Origin: Candidatus Thorarchaeota archaeon
GTDB lineage: Archaea > Asgardarchaeota > Thorarchaeia > Thorarchaeales > Thorarchaeaceae
Length of the DNA stretch: 28,350 bases
Assembly (NCBI GenBank): GCA_016839345.1
Contig: JAEOUL010000101.1
Location: 1 to 28,350, forward strand
Direction: 5' to 3'
The notes under the pieces were generated by a model. The model saw only the letters and a list, made by a program, of their open reading frames with translations. It had not been told where the DNA came from and made no database searches. The position numbers were made by a program, and so were the translations under genes. Shown here one piece after another: positions 16,459 through 23,714 of the stretch (positions within the stretch are counted from its first letter, which is position 1; every line of letters starts with the position of its first letter).

Positions 16459-16493
16459 TAAAATAATAAAAAGGCTGGACCTAGTCCAACCTT
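16459..16493 (-). terminator. Stem-loop plus T-tract terminator after rpoK
   Basis: Read on the minus strand, AAGG and GGAC-type bases form a stem of ten positions with one mismatch (16471-16480 with 16484-16493) around a CTA loop that is the rpoK stop codon. The stem is followed directly by TTTTTATTATTTTA. This is the layout of a bacterial intrinsic terminator; in archaea the T-tract alone is usually enough. It closes the thermosome-rpoK unit. Confidence 0.65.
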
Positions 16494-17161
16494 GTACTCT
16501 TTAAAAGAATCGATAATGGGATATCGAATGACTCTCCAGTAGGAAGTGTTCGTCGAACGGTCATGGGTAGCGCCCCTGACTTGAGTTCAGCCTCAGCGAA
16601 TCCAAATCGTCCCTTGGGTGCAGTTTTCATGTCGATAAGCACTGGTGCTCCCATCGATACTTGAAGTGCTCTGGCACCAATGATTCGGGCTTTCTCGAAT
16701 TTTGTAAGCCATTTTGGTCCAACAGGAATTCCCATCTCAGCTTTCTCTTTATCGTAGCCAGTAACAAGCTGCCCACGCTCTTCTGCTTTGTCAACTACTT
16801 CCATTGGCTCAAGCTTATGTCTGTCCGGTTCAGGTTCTGGTGCCTTCTTCCGTTTCGATTTTGACTTGCCGCTCAGATCAAGAGCTCCTGATCTCACCTT
16901 CTCAAGCACATCAAGAGTTTCAACTATTGTTGCTTCAGCTTTTGCCACACTTAGACCTGCCACTGCAGCAGCGAGTTCTTCCTTATCTGCGGTGGCGACT
17001 TTTTCAAGAGTGTCAAAACCTGCAGCAGCAAGCTTCTCTGCGGTCTTTGGTCCGACGCCAGGGATGTTGGTCAAGAGAGCAACAGTTTCCTCGATTGTCG
17101 TGGTAGGTTCTTCCTCGCCTTCTTCAGACCCACTTTTCTTTGGTTCAGAGCCTTCTGACAT
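16481..17161 (-). CDS. rpoK: RNA polymerase subunit K (Rpb6/omega-like) with N-terminal helix-hairpin-helix extension
   Basis: A 226-residue protein, about three to four times the length of usual archaeal RpoK. The C-terminal residues 151-218 are the RpoK/Rpb6 core: [22 protein letters not shown], a basic-glycine loop, then [19 protein letters not shown] and DIPLS. RpoK binds the polymerase clamp base and stabilises assembly. Residues 1-21 are acidic and Ser-rich. Residues about 22-95 form a RadA-like helix-hairpin-helix domain with [12 protein letters not shown] (33-44) and a second hairpin near 68-80. Residues 96-115 are a Lys/Arg- then Pro/Glu-rich linker. The ATG has AGGTG seven bases upstream and starts 36 bp after the thermosome stop. 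The fusion suggests extra DNA contact by the polymerase, which is inference. Confidence 0.88.
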   Translation of the reverse strand: MSEGSEPKKSGSEEGEEEPTTTIEETVALLTNIPGVGPKTAEKLAAAGFDTLEKVATADKEELAAAVAGLSVAKAEATIVETLDVLEKVRSGALDLSGKSKSKRKKAPEPEPDRHKLEPMEVVDKAEERGQLVTGYDKEKAEMGIPVGPKWLTKFEKARIIGARALQVSMGAPVLIDMKTAPKGRFGFAEAELKSGALPMTVRRTLPTGESFDIPLSILLKSTRLD

Positions 17162-17197
17162 GAGCTACACCTGATTCCATTCTACGTTTGACTCTTT

Positions 17198-18829
17198 CTA
17201 TTCGTCATCACCGAAGTCGCCTTCAGGTCCGCCGCCCATATCTGGAGCCGCACGTGAGCTGATAACATCATCGATTTTAAGAATCATCTGAGCTGCTTCA
17301 GCTGCTGACATGACTATCTGTTTATTGACGATAGCGGCTTCTACCACTCGCGCCTTCTTCATGTCATCAACCTTGCCTTTTGTAAGGTCTATCCCGTGAT
17401 GAATCTTACCTTCAGTATGAGCCTTTCTTAGATCAACAATCACATCAATGGGATCGAGACCTGAATTCTCTGCAAGTGTATTGGGGAGTGATTCAATTGC
17501 ATCTGCAAACGAGTTAACTGCGTACTGCTCACGACCTTCAAGTGTGTCTGCATAGTCTCTCAATTGTTTTGAGATTTCTGACGCGAGAGCCCCTCCTCCG
17601 TATGTCACAGCAGGATGAATTACGACATCTCTTACTACATAGAGTGCATCGTTCAATGCGCGGTCGACCTCATCAACGATGTGATCAGTGCCACCCCTGA
17701 CAAGTAGTGTAACTACACTTGATTTTGGAGTGCCCTCGATGAAGAGCATCTTATCATCCGCAACCTCTCTCTGCTCGACTAGCTTAGCCTTACCAAGATC
17801 TGCAGCACTGAGATTCTGTATCTTCGAAACTATTGTTGCACCTGTTGTCTTATGGATTCTCTCGACATCAGACTTCTTTATTCTTCTGACAGCCAGAATT
17901 CCTTCTTTTGCCAGATAATGCTGGACGACGTCATCAATTCCTTTCTGAGCGATAACAACATTTGCTCCAGCTGCAACTATCCTTTCCACCATCTCCTTGA
18001 GCATTCGATCTTCTTCATCCAGGAAGCTTTGCATCGCTGAAGGATCGGTTATTGAGATTTTAGCATCAAACTCTGTCTTTGTCACTTCAAGAGCGCATTC
18101 AAGAAGCGCAATTTTTGCACCCTCAACTCTCTTCGGCATTCCAGCGTGAACGACCTCTTTATCTAGAACAAGCCCCTTCACAAGTTCGGTACGATCCACT
18201 GTCATCCCTACTTGCTTTTGGCGAGGGACATTATCCACATCAAGTTCCTCACCTTCAGGCAAATCCTTTGCAATCGCAAGCACTGCTTCAACTACAATCT
18301 TTGCAAGAGGTTCTCGATAAGCTGACACAAATTTGCTCGACATGGAAGTCTTAGCAACATCCATCAGGATTTTCTTGTAATCCGAAGCTGCTGGGTCAAC
18401 GCTTTCTGAAACATCATCAATGACTTGAAGAGCTTTCTCTGTTGCTTTCCTATATCCGCTGATGATAGTAGTAGGGTGGATTTTCTGATCAAGCAAGGTT
18501 TCAGCCTGCTTCAGCAAATCTCCCGTGAGGATAGCTGCTGTGGTTGTACCATCTCCAACCTCTGAATCTACAGTCTTTGCGACCTCTATCACCATCTTAG
18601 CAGCAGGATGTGCCACATCCATTTCCTTCAGAATTGTAGCACCATCATTACTGACGGTAATATCGCCAAATCCGTCTACCAGCATCTTGTCCATACCCTT
18701 TGGTCCTAGGGCGGACTTGACTGCTTCAGCAATAACAATAGCAGCCATGATATTATTTCTCTGAGCATCACGGCCACGAGTTCTCTCGGTGTCTTCTCTT
18801 AGAACAATCACCGGTACTTGTTGACTCAA
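17198..18829 (-). CDS. ths: Thermosome subunit (group II chaperonin)
   Basis: A 543-residue ATP-dependent protein-folding chaperonin, full length. The TTG start is set by GGAGG seven bases upstream. Recognisable blocks: [15 protein letters not shown] at the N-terminus, [24 protein letters not shown] (about 45-67), the nucleotide loop [16 protein letters not shown] (about 91-106), and the C-terminal [15 protein letters not shown]. The C-terminus ends in a Gly/Asp-rich tail ([12 protein letters not shown]). Subunits assemble into stacked eight- or nine-membered rings with a built-in lid. It is followed at 36 bp by rpoK without a visible terminator. The 143-bp upstream region carries a TATA box and two inverted repeats that may mediate heat-shock control. 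Confidence 0.97.
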   Translation of the reverse strand: MSQQVPVIVLREDTERTRGRDAQRNNIMAAIVIAEAVKSALGPKGMDKMLVDGFGDITVSNDGATILKEMDVAHPAAKMVIEVAKTVDSEVGDGTTTAAILTGDLLKQAETLLDQKIHPTTIISGYRKATEKALQVIDDVSESVDPAASDYKKILMDVAKTSMSSKFVSAYREPLAKIVVEAVLAIAKDLPEGEELDVDNVPRQKQVGMTVDRTELVKGLVLDKEVVHAGMPKRVEGAKIALLECALEVTKTEFDAKISITDPSAMQSFLDEEDRMLKEMVERIVAAGANVVIAQKGIDDVVQHYLAKEGILAVRRIKKSDVERIHKTTGATIVSKIQNLSAADLGKAKLVEQREVADDKMLFIEGTPKSSVVTLLVRGGTDHIVDEVDRALNDALYVVRDVVIHPAVTYGGGALASEISKQLRDYADTLEGREQYAVNSFADAIESLPNTLAENSGLDPIDVIVDLRKAHTEGKIHHGIDLTKGKVDDMKKARVVEAAIVNKQIVMSAAEAAQMILKIDDVISSRAAPDMGGGPEGDFGDDE

Positions 18830-18874
18830 GTTTATTCCTCCAAATTAGTCCCACTCCTGTAATTGAGTAGTAGG

Positions 18875-18887
18875 ACATTACTAATGT
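18875..18887. promoter_or_regulatory. 13-bp palindrome in the thermosome leader
   Basis: ACATTA and TAATGT flank a single central base. The site lies 46-58 bp upstream of the thermosome start, just downstream of the larger inverted repeat. Candidate regulatory site. Confidence 0.35.
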
Positions 18888-18894
18888 AAAACTG

Positions 18895-18917
18895 TACATG
18901 CACTTCGGGCGCATGTA
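18895..18917. promoter_or_regulatory. Inverted repeat at the predicted thermosome transcription start
   Basis: TACATGC (18895-18901) and GCATGTA (18911-18917) are perfect 7-bp arms around a 9-base spacer that contains TTCG. The TATA box at 18944-18951 predicts transcription to begin near 18920, so this element sits at or just after the start point, where archaeal heat-shock repressors such as Phr bind. As RNA it could also form a hairpin with a UUCG-containing loop. Confidence 0.5.
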
Positions 18918-18943
18918 GTCTGATTCGGGTCTTCTATTCTTTG

Positions 18944-18951
18944 TTTTTAAA
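18944..18951 (-). promoter_or_regulatory. TATA box of the thermosome-rpoK unit
   Basis: On the minus strand the region reads AAGCTTTAAAAACAAAG, a strong BRE/TATA-like element about 115-122 bp upstream of the TTG start. It predicts a leader of roughly 90 bases. Confidence 0.6.
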
Positions 18952-18972
18952 GCTTGTCAAAGATGTCAAAAA

Positions 18973-19887
18973 TTAGGATATCCCTCGTCTTCTTATTATT
19001 ACATTATCTCCTCGCCTGGCTCCAATTGCCTGTGATATGTGTGAACACTTTGCTTTAGTGATATAGTACGTTTCAATACCAAACATTTGTTGTATTTCAG
19101 GAACAGTTTCGATATTGGCTTGACCTTTGGAGATGACAAGATCACTTTCCTTGAACATGTCAAGAAATTCCTTGCTTACAAATTCCTTTGGAACACCATG
19201 AGCCCAAGCACCACTATCTGTTATTTTAGCGAGTTCCTCAATCTCAGTACCATGTATATCTTCGACAGTTGCATCATTGACCATGGCTTTTCCTTTGACG
19301 ACATAGGTTGTTTCCCATCCCAACTCCTTCAGAATTCTGAGGAGTGGAATATCGAGAATGACTTCTCCTGCATTGTCTGCGATGAAGAGCAGTTTCCCTT
19401 GTCGAGAATGAAGTGAATTCCAAAAATGCTCCGAATCGTCAAGATCAAATCCATCTTTCAGAATCTCATCGAAGACTTCGACCAATGAATCCAAATCTGG
19501 TGCATGCTCTGCAGTATTGAAGTCGATAACATTTCCAGTAATTGATGCAGCTAAACTTGCTTGGAATTGTTGTCGTCCATTAAAATGTTCAATTCTTTTC
19601 TCGATTGCTGGAAGTGCTTTTAGTGCGGCCTCTTTACTTCGCAGTTTAATCTCCTTGTAAGGGTCTTCAACTCCTTCTCTCTCATAGAGTTCTTGATATA
19701 ATGTTACTGAAAGGATTATTGGGGTCAGGTTTTTTGCATAACCTTCGGATATTCGTTTATAGCTCAACTTGAATAGCTCGAACTGCTTTCTCTCATCTGG
19801 AGTCAGTAGTGGAATTAGAGTCTTCAAGCTGTTTACGATACAGGCTGAACAATCAGGAATGAGCGGGACAATAATGTCATCACTCAT
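18973..19887 (-). CDS. DUF89 (damage-control phosphatase/ARMT1-like) protein
   Basis: A 304-residue member of the DUF89 family of metal-dependent phosphatases thought to remove harmful phosphometabolites. The N-terminal PDCSAC (Cys13, Cys16) and late KAKCSHI (Cys281) mark the archaeal-type subgroup with conserved cysteines. The active-site blocks are FIADNAGEVILD (Asp171, Asn172, Glu175), MVNDATVED (about 202-210) and ISKGQANIE (about 252-260). These match the metal- and phosphate-binding residues of the fold. Its ATG overlaps the end of the RimI/Ard1-type gene by eight bases (ATGAGTGA), so the two are translationally coupled. The physiological substrate is unknown. Confidence 0.88.
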   Translation of the reverse strand: MSDDIIVPLIPDCSACIVNSLKTLIPLLTPDERKQFELFKLSYKRISEGYAKNLTPIILSVTLYQELYEREGVEDPYKEIKLRSKEAALKALPAIEKRIEHFNGRQQFQASLAASITGNVIDFNTAEHAPDLDSLVEVFDEILKDGFDLDDSEHFWNSLHSRQGKLLFIADNAGEVILDIPLLRILKELGWETTYVVKGKAMVNDATVEDIHGTEIEELAKITDSGAWAHGVPKEFVSKEFLDMFKESDLVISKGQANIETVPEIQQMFGIETYYITKAKCSHISQAIGARRGDNVIIRRRGIS

Positions 19888-20386
19888 CTAGTGGACCATC
19901 CTCTGTGTCATCATACACCTTTTTTACCATTAGATAGGCATCTTCACCATCGCGGTAGTATCCTCGGAGTACTCTACGAACAGAGTATCCTAGTTTTTCA
20001 TATACTGACACAGCTTCTTCATTACTTTTCCTTACCTCAAGGAAAAATTCATTGGCTCCATAGTCTATCATCCCCTGCATCCCGGCATTGATGAGTGCAG
20101 TTCCAATTCCTCGTCTACGGACACTTCTGAGAACTGCGACTGAAACTATGTGTCCCTTTTTCACAGGCAATCTACCAAAACCTGAAATCCCTCTCTCAAT
20201 TCTGCACATAATATATCCAACTATTTCTCCCTCCATTTCCGCCACAAAGAATGCTTGGGGTGCATGGTAATGAAGTCCTAGAAAAAACTGGTCCGGATAA
20301 TTCTCTGGAAGACATCTCTGATTTATTGAAACAACATCCTTGATATCATCAGGATGGAATTGGCGTACAGAGTATGGGGTATTCAT
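19880..20386 (-). CDS. rimI: Protein N-terminal acetyltransferase, RimI/Ard1-type GNAT
   Basis: A 168-residue GNAT enzyme, the size of archaeal Ard1/RimI, which acetylates protein N-termini. It starts YSVRQFHPDDIKDVVSINQ, has the substrate-loop segment LPENYPDQFF, the acetyl-CoA loop RSVRRRGIGTAL and the C-terminal FFLEVRKSNEEAVSVYEKLGY followed by YYRDGEDAYLM. These blocks agree closely with Naa10-type enzymes. The upstream sequence has a TGATAAAAG box (20414-20422) about 30 bp before the ATG and no clear ribosome site, consistent with a nearly leaderless transcript. It overlaps the DUF89 gene. Confidence 0.9.
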   Translation of the reverse strand: MNTPYSVRQFHPDDIKDVVSINQRCLPENYPDQFFLGLHYHAPQAFFVAEMEGEIVGYIMCRIERGISGFGRLPVKKGHIVSVAVLRSVRRRGIGTALINAGMQGMIDYGANEFFLEVRKSNEEAVSVYEKLGYSVRRVLRGYYRDGEDAYLMVKKVYDDTEDGPLDE

Positions 20387-20481
20387 GACTGCGAAAAGAA
20401 ACGCTTTGAATTTCTTTTATCACTTATGTAACGGTATCAAAGAAGAAAGAATTAGATGACTACCCGAAACTCGAATGGAAT

Positions 20482-20493
20482 GAAGTATACTTC
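20482..20493 (+). promoter_or_regulatory. 12-bp palindrome/TATA-like element upstream of the AK6 gene
   Basis: GAAGTATACTTC is a perfect palindrome 37-48 bp before the ATG at 20530. Its centre GTATAC may act as a TATA-like box or operator. No ribosome site stronger than GAAGA is seen before the start. Confidence 0.3.
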
Positions 20494-20529
20494 TCAAAGC
20501 TTATCTTGAAGATACTCTGACGCAGCATT

Positions 20530-21099
20530 ATGTCTGTAATTCTTATCGGTGGTACTCCTGGAACTGGAAAGACAGTAGTAGCAAAGATACTCGGAAGTAA
20601 ACTAAGTGTAGAGGTCTTTTCCCTTGGTGAAATAGCAGATGAGTCTGGTTGTATTTCAGCTGAAGACAAAGCACGAAAAACGGGAATCATCAACGAAGAC
20701 TGTCTTGTAGATGCTCTTCTTGAATTGACAGAAGATAAAGCCAAGAGATTTGTTCTCGAGGGTCATTACATTGATCTAGTACCCAATAGTTCAGTTCAAT
20801 GGGTCTTCCTTCTTCGCACCCACCCAGAGAAACTGAGAGACCGATTATCAAAACGTGACTACTCTGAAGAAAAAATTTCAGAGAATGTTGAAGCTGAGGT
20901 GCTCGGAGTATGTCAGCTTGATGCTTTAGATGCTTTTGGTGAGAAAAAGGTCTTTGAGATTGACACCTCTGAATTAAGCGCTCCTGAAACCGCAGATAAG
21001 ATAGAGGATATAATGAAGAATTCTCCCGACCCAGAGAGAATAGATTGGATGGTCCTCTTGGAAGACGAGGGTCGTCTTGATGATTTTCTTAGTGAATAA
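20530..21099 (+). CDS. AK6/Fap7-type adenylate kinase
   Basis: A 189-residue nucleotide kinase. The P-loop GGTPGTGKT spans residues 7-15. The following KILGSKLSVEVFSLGEIA, the NMP-side block VLEGHYIDLVP with its His-Tyr, and KRDYSEEKISENVEAEV are hallmarks of the AK6/Fap7/hCINAP family rather than normal Adk. In eukaryotes and archaea this family helps late maturation of the small ribosomal subunit (partner uS11) as well as having AMP kinase and ATPase activity. The C-terminal 30 residues are acidic. The stop codon abuts the stop of the convergent membrane protein gene with no gap. Confidence 0.9.
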   Translation: MSVILIGGTPGTGKTVVAKILGSKLSVEVFSLGEIADESGCISAEDKARKTGIINEDCLVDALLELTEDKAKRFVLEGHYIDLVPNSSVQWVFLLRTHPEKLRDRLSKRDYSEEKISENVEAEVLGVCQLDALDAFGEKKVFEIDTSELSAPETADKIEDIMKNSPDPERIDWMVLLEDEGRLDDFLSE

Positions 21100-21711
21100 C
21101 TACTCCCTCTCTTTCATGGCAATCGCTAATAGTGCTACAACCCCTGCAATTATCATTGTCAGTGGACCACCTGAAGCATAAATTGCACCAGTAAATTCTG
21201 GTTGAGCTGTTACTGCGAATGTTACCAAGAAGTAGACAGTGCTTCCTGACATCAACAGCATAAGTGCAGGAATTAATGCTAACCAAGTAGCTCTTGGATT
21301 TGAATAAGCAAAATAACTGAGAATAATCATTAAAGCTCCAGCAATTATGGGGAAGATATAGATTACACCACCTGTAAGATTAAACGCTTCTACGAATGTA
21401 TCAAACCCAACATCCAATGGGATTACCAAAGGATCACGATACATCACTTGTGTGAATTCCGTAGAGATAGCTAAAATACCCCCGAGAATTAATACCATAG
21501 CGGGCCAACGGTAATTAAGCAGTCCAAGTTGTCGTCTTCTTAGCTGCTTTTTTAACTCCTGTGCCTTTCTCACACGTTCTGATTCACGACTCTCCTCGAT
21601 ATCTCTCTCTCTTTTGGTCATGCCATCCGCAGCATCAGAATCGGCTTCCTCGTCTATAGCGTCTATCAACTCATCAGCCATCTCTTCAGAATTGTAATCT
21701 TCGTCTGCCAT
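21100..21711 (-). CDS. Four-helix membrane protein of unknown function
   Basis: A 203-residue protein that I do not recognise. Residues 1-35 are strongly acidic, and residues about 30-62 are a charged likely coiled coil (ERDIEESRESERVRKAQELKK) ending in a basic cluster RRRQ. Four hydrophobic helices follow at roughly 70-87, 112-133, 142-162 and 180-198. It has an ATG start after GGAGC. It converges exactly with the AK6 gene. The charged cytoplasmic tail suggests binding to a soluble partner; nothing more can be said. Confidence 0.75.
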   Translation of the reverse strand: MADEDYNSEEMADELIDAIDEEADSDAADGMTKRERDIEESRESERVRKAQELKKQLRRRQLGLLNYRWPAMVLILGGILAISTEFTQVMYRDPLVIPLDVGFDTFVEAFNLTGGVIYIFPIIAGALMIILSYFAYSNPRATWLALIPALMLLMSGSTVYFLVTFAVTAQPEFTGAIYASGGPLTMIIAGVVALLAIAMKERE

Positions 21712-21763
21712 TCTAGCTCCTAAAGACTCGAACTGTTACTGTATTTAAGCATCAGTATCTGAG

Positions 21764-23587
21764 TCATTTATCTGATGCAGGAAAGTCAGCTATATGTTCA
21801 ATCTCCCTAACCATCGACTCGCTGAAAATATCATCAATTGACTTCTGAATTTCCGATTCATCGATGATATTGCAAAGGTCTTCTGGATTAAAGCTAGAGT
21901 CCACCTTCCTGGGCAATTGACTGCCAACGAGTCTTTCGAGATGGTCATCATTTCGAAGATACAAGGAATATACCAGTGCATCTGAAAGACACTCGATCAA
22001 AAACTTACAATCTTCCCTTTTGTTCCATTCAGCATCAGAATATAACAAAGTCAATGAATCAAAGAGTATTGAGTAGACAGGAGAGTTCTTCGGTATCACA
22101 ATTGGGAGTTCTTCCATGATTCCTGTATTCAAACAACAAGTCAATTGAGAGTAGTTTGTAAGATATCTAATGCAGATTTGTCTTACAAGTTTCGAATTCA
22201 AGATTAATCCCAGCGTACGTAGTTCTGCATTGGGGTACTTTGGAGTGATTTTTACGATTCCTCCACCATGCACAACGCCTTTTGGCTTCAAGATACATCT
22301 AGGAAACCTGTAATTCTTCGTAGCAACGAGAAATTCATTTTCGAAAGATTCTCTGAGTGCGGAGTCTTTTAGGAACCAATCATCTGTAAATGATACAAAT
22401 TGTGGATTTATGTGATAACGCCGCACACTCCTACCACTTGTTATATACGGTACAAGGAACGGGGATTCAGCTGTCTTTCTAGTATGCACCTTCGGAATAT
22501 CTCGACCTCTTCCTGCAACGAGAAGATGTTTCTGCCCTTTCTCAAGTATTTTACTAAAGATGTGATCATGATATATTGAGAAGACTTGACTTGATTTCAA
22601 CACAGATAATGGAACTCGGTTAAATTGGTATAGTCCTGGTCTTCGTGAAACCACACGTATCTCTTGATTTGGATTAGAGGAATCTTTTCTGCAGAAGATA
22701 CTCACCATCTCAAGAGTTACATCATCGAATGGACTTCCTTCATCAACAATTTTCAGAAGACTGCTTGAATTGAGAAGAAACTCTCGAGTTTTAGAAAATT
22801 GTTTCACTCTCAAGATACTATTTGGAATAAGGAACCCAAGATGCCCGTTCTCTCCTAATAGGTCAATAGAACGAACAATGAAATGAGCCGCACTATTCCA
22901 TGTTCCTGTTCTTCCACCACCTACATTGAATGAATAGAACTTAGATATGAACCTCCTTTCATTCATACTAAGAATGCTTCCATATGGAGGGTTACCTATC
23001 ACTATGCTAAAACCTGGAAACCCTGCAGAGAAGACTCGAGGGAATTCTTTTTTCCAATTAAATGAATAGTTGTCAGCTCGACGCAATCTTGATGGCTTAT
23101 TATTCAATTCGCCCATGAGACTGTTACCAATTCTGATGTTCACATCATTACTATTTACAGAGTGATTACACCATTCCTGAAGTCGAGCTTTGCATAACTC
23201 AGCTGCAGTTCCATTCAAATCAACTCCAAAGAGGTTCCTTGTGACAATCTGATGTCGCCGCAGTTTTTCTTTTTCATTGTCACCTAATTCCACGCGTAAC
23301 TTTGTGATGAGGTTTGCCGCTGCTAGTAGAAATGCTCCCTCTCCAACAGAAGGATCAAGAATTGAGATTTCTCTTAGTTCAGATAATAGTGACTTGCGTA
23401 CTTCAGACTCTACAAGACTTAGATCTCTTAGGTGGCGAATTCTTCTCTCTCCTTTGTTTGAGAGCCAAGCAAAAAGTACTTCCCGGGTGATTAAATCTGC
23501 CAGGTAGTCTGGAGTATAGAATGATCCTGTACTCTTTCTGACTGATTTTTCATGCTGCTGTATATGGTAGCTAATAGCTTGGCGCAT
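21764..23587 (-). CDS. N6-adenine DNA methyltransferase (Eco57I/TaqI-like), apparently without restriction partner
   Basis: A DNA adenine methylase of about 607 residues. The frame runs back to 23797, but that part lies antisense to the next gene's signal peptide, so the ATG at 23587 is used; a GTG at 23641 is possible. GSFYTPDYLADLI (near residue 21) is the entry block, ILDPSVGEGAFLL (about 76-88) is SAM motif I, VIGNPPYG (about 196-203) is catalytic motif IV, and the C-terminal part resembles a target-recognition region with MEELPIVIPK. There is no N-terminal PD-(D/E)xK nuclease as in type IIG enzymes, and no restriction or specificity gene lies in the window. It is probably an orphan or remnant of a restriction or BREX-like system. 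Confidence 0.82.
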   Translation of the reverse strand: MRQAISYHIQQHEKSVRKSTGSFYTPDYLADLITREVLFAWLSNKGERRIRHLRDLSLVESEVRKSLLSELREISILDPSVGEGAFLLAAANLITKLRVELGDNEKEKLRRHQIVTRNLFGVDLNGTAAELCKARLQEWCNHSVNSNDVNIRIGNSLMGELNNKPSRLRRADNYSFNWKKEFPRVFSAGFPGFSIVIGNPPYGSILSMNERRFISKFYSFNVGGGRTGTWNSAAHFIVRSIDLLGENGHLGFLIPNSILRVKQFSKTREFLLNSSSLLKIVDEGSPFDDVTLEMVSIFCRKDSSNPNQEIRVVSRRPGLYQFNRVPLSVLKSSQVFSIYHDHIFSKILEKGQKHLLVAGRGRDIPKVHTRKTAESPFLVPYITSGRSVRRYHINPQFVSFTDDWFLKDSALRESFENEFLVATKNYRFPRCILKPKGVVHGGGIVKITPKYPNAELRTLGLILNSKLVRQICIRYLTNYSQLTCCLNTGIMEELPIVIPKNSPVYSILFDSLTLLYSDAEWNKREDCKFLIECLSDALVYSLYLRNDDHLERLVGSQLPRKVDSSFNPEDLCNIIDESEIQKSIDDIFSESMVREIEHIADFPASDK

Positions 23588-23714
23588 GATTTGCAACTCG
23601 TTTTCAATCAGTCCATTTTTAGATAAGAGTCCATATATCACGTAGAACTTTGGTCGAATAGACCGGTTGCATTCAGGACTAACTTTATTCAGGAGAAAAC
23701 CTAGAAAAAGGGCT

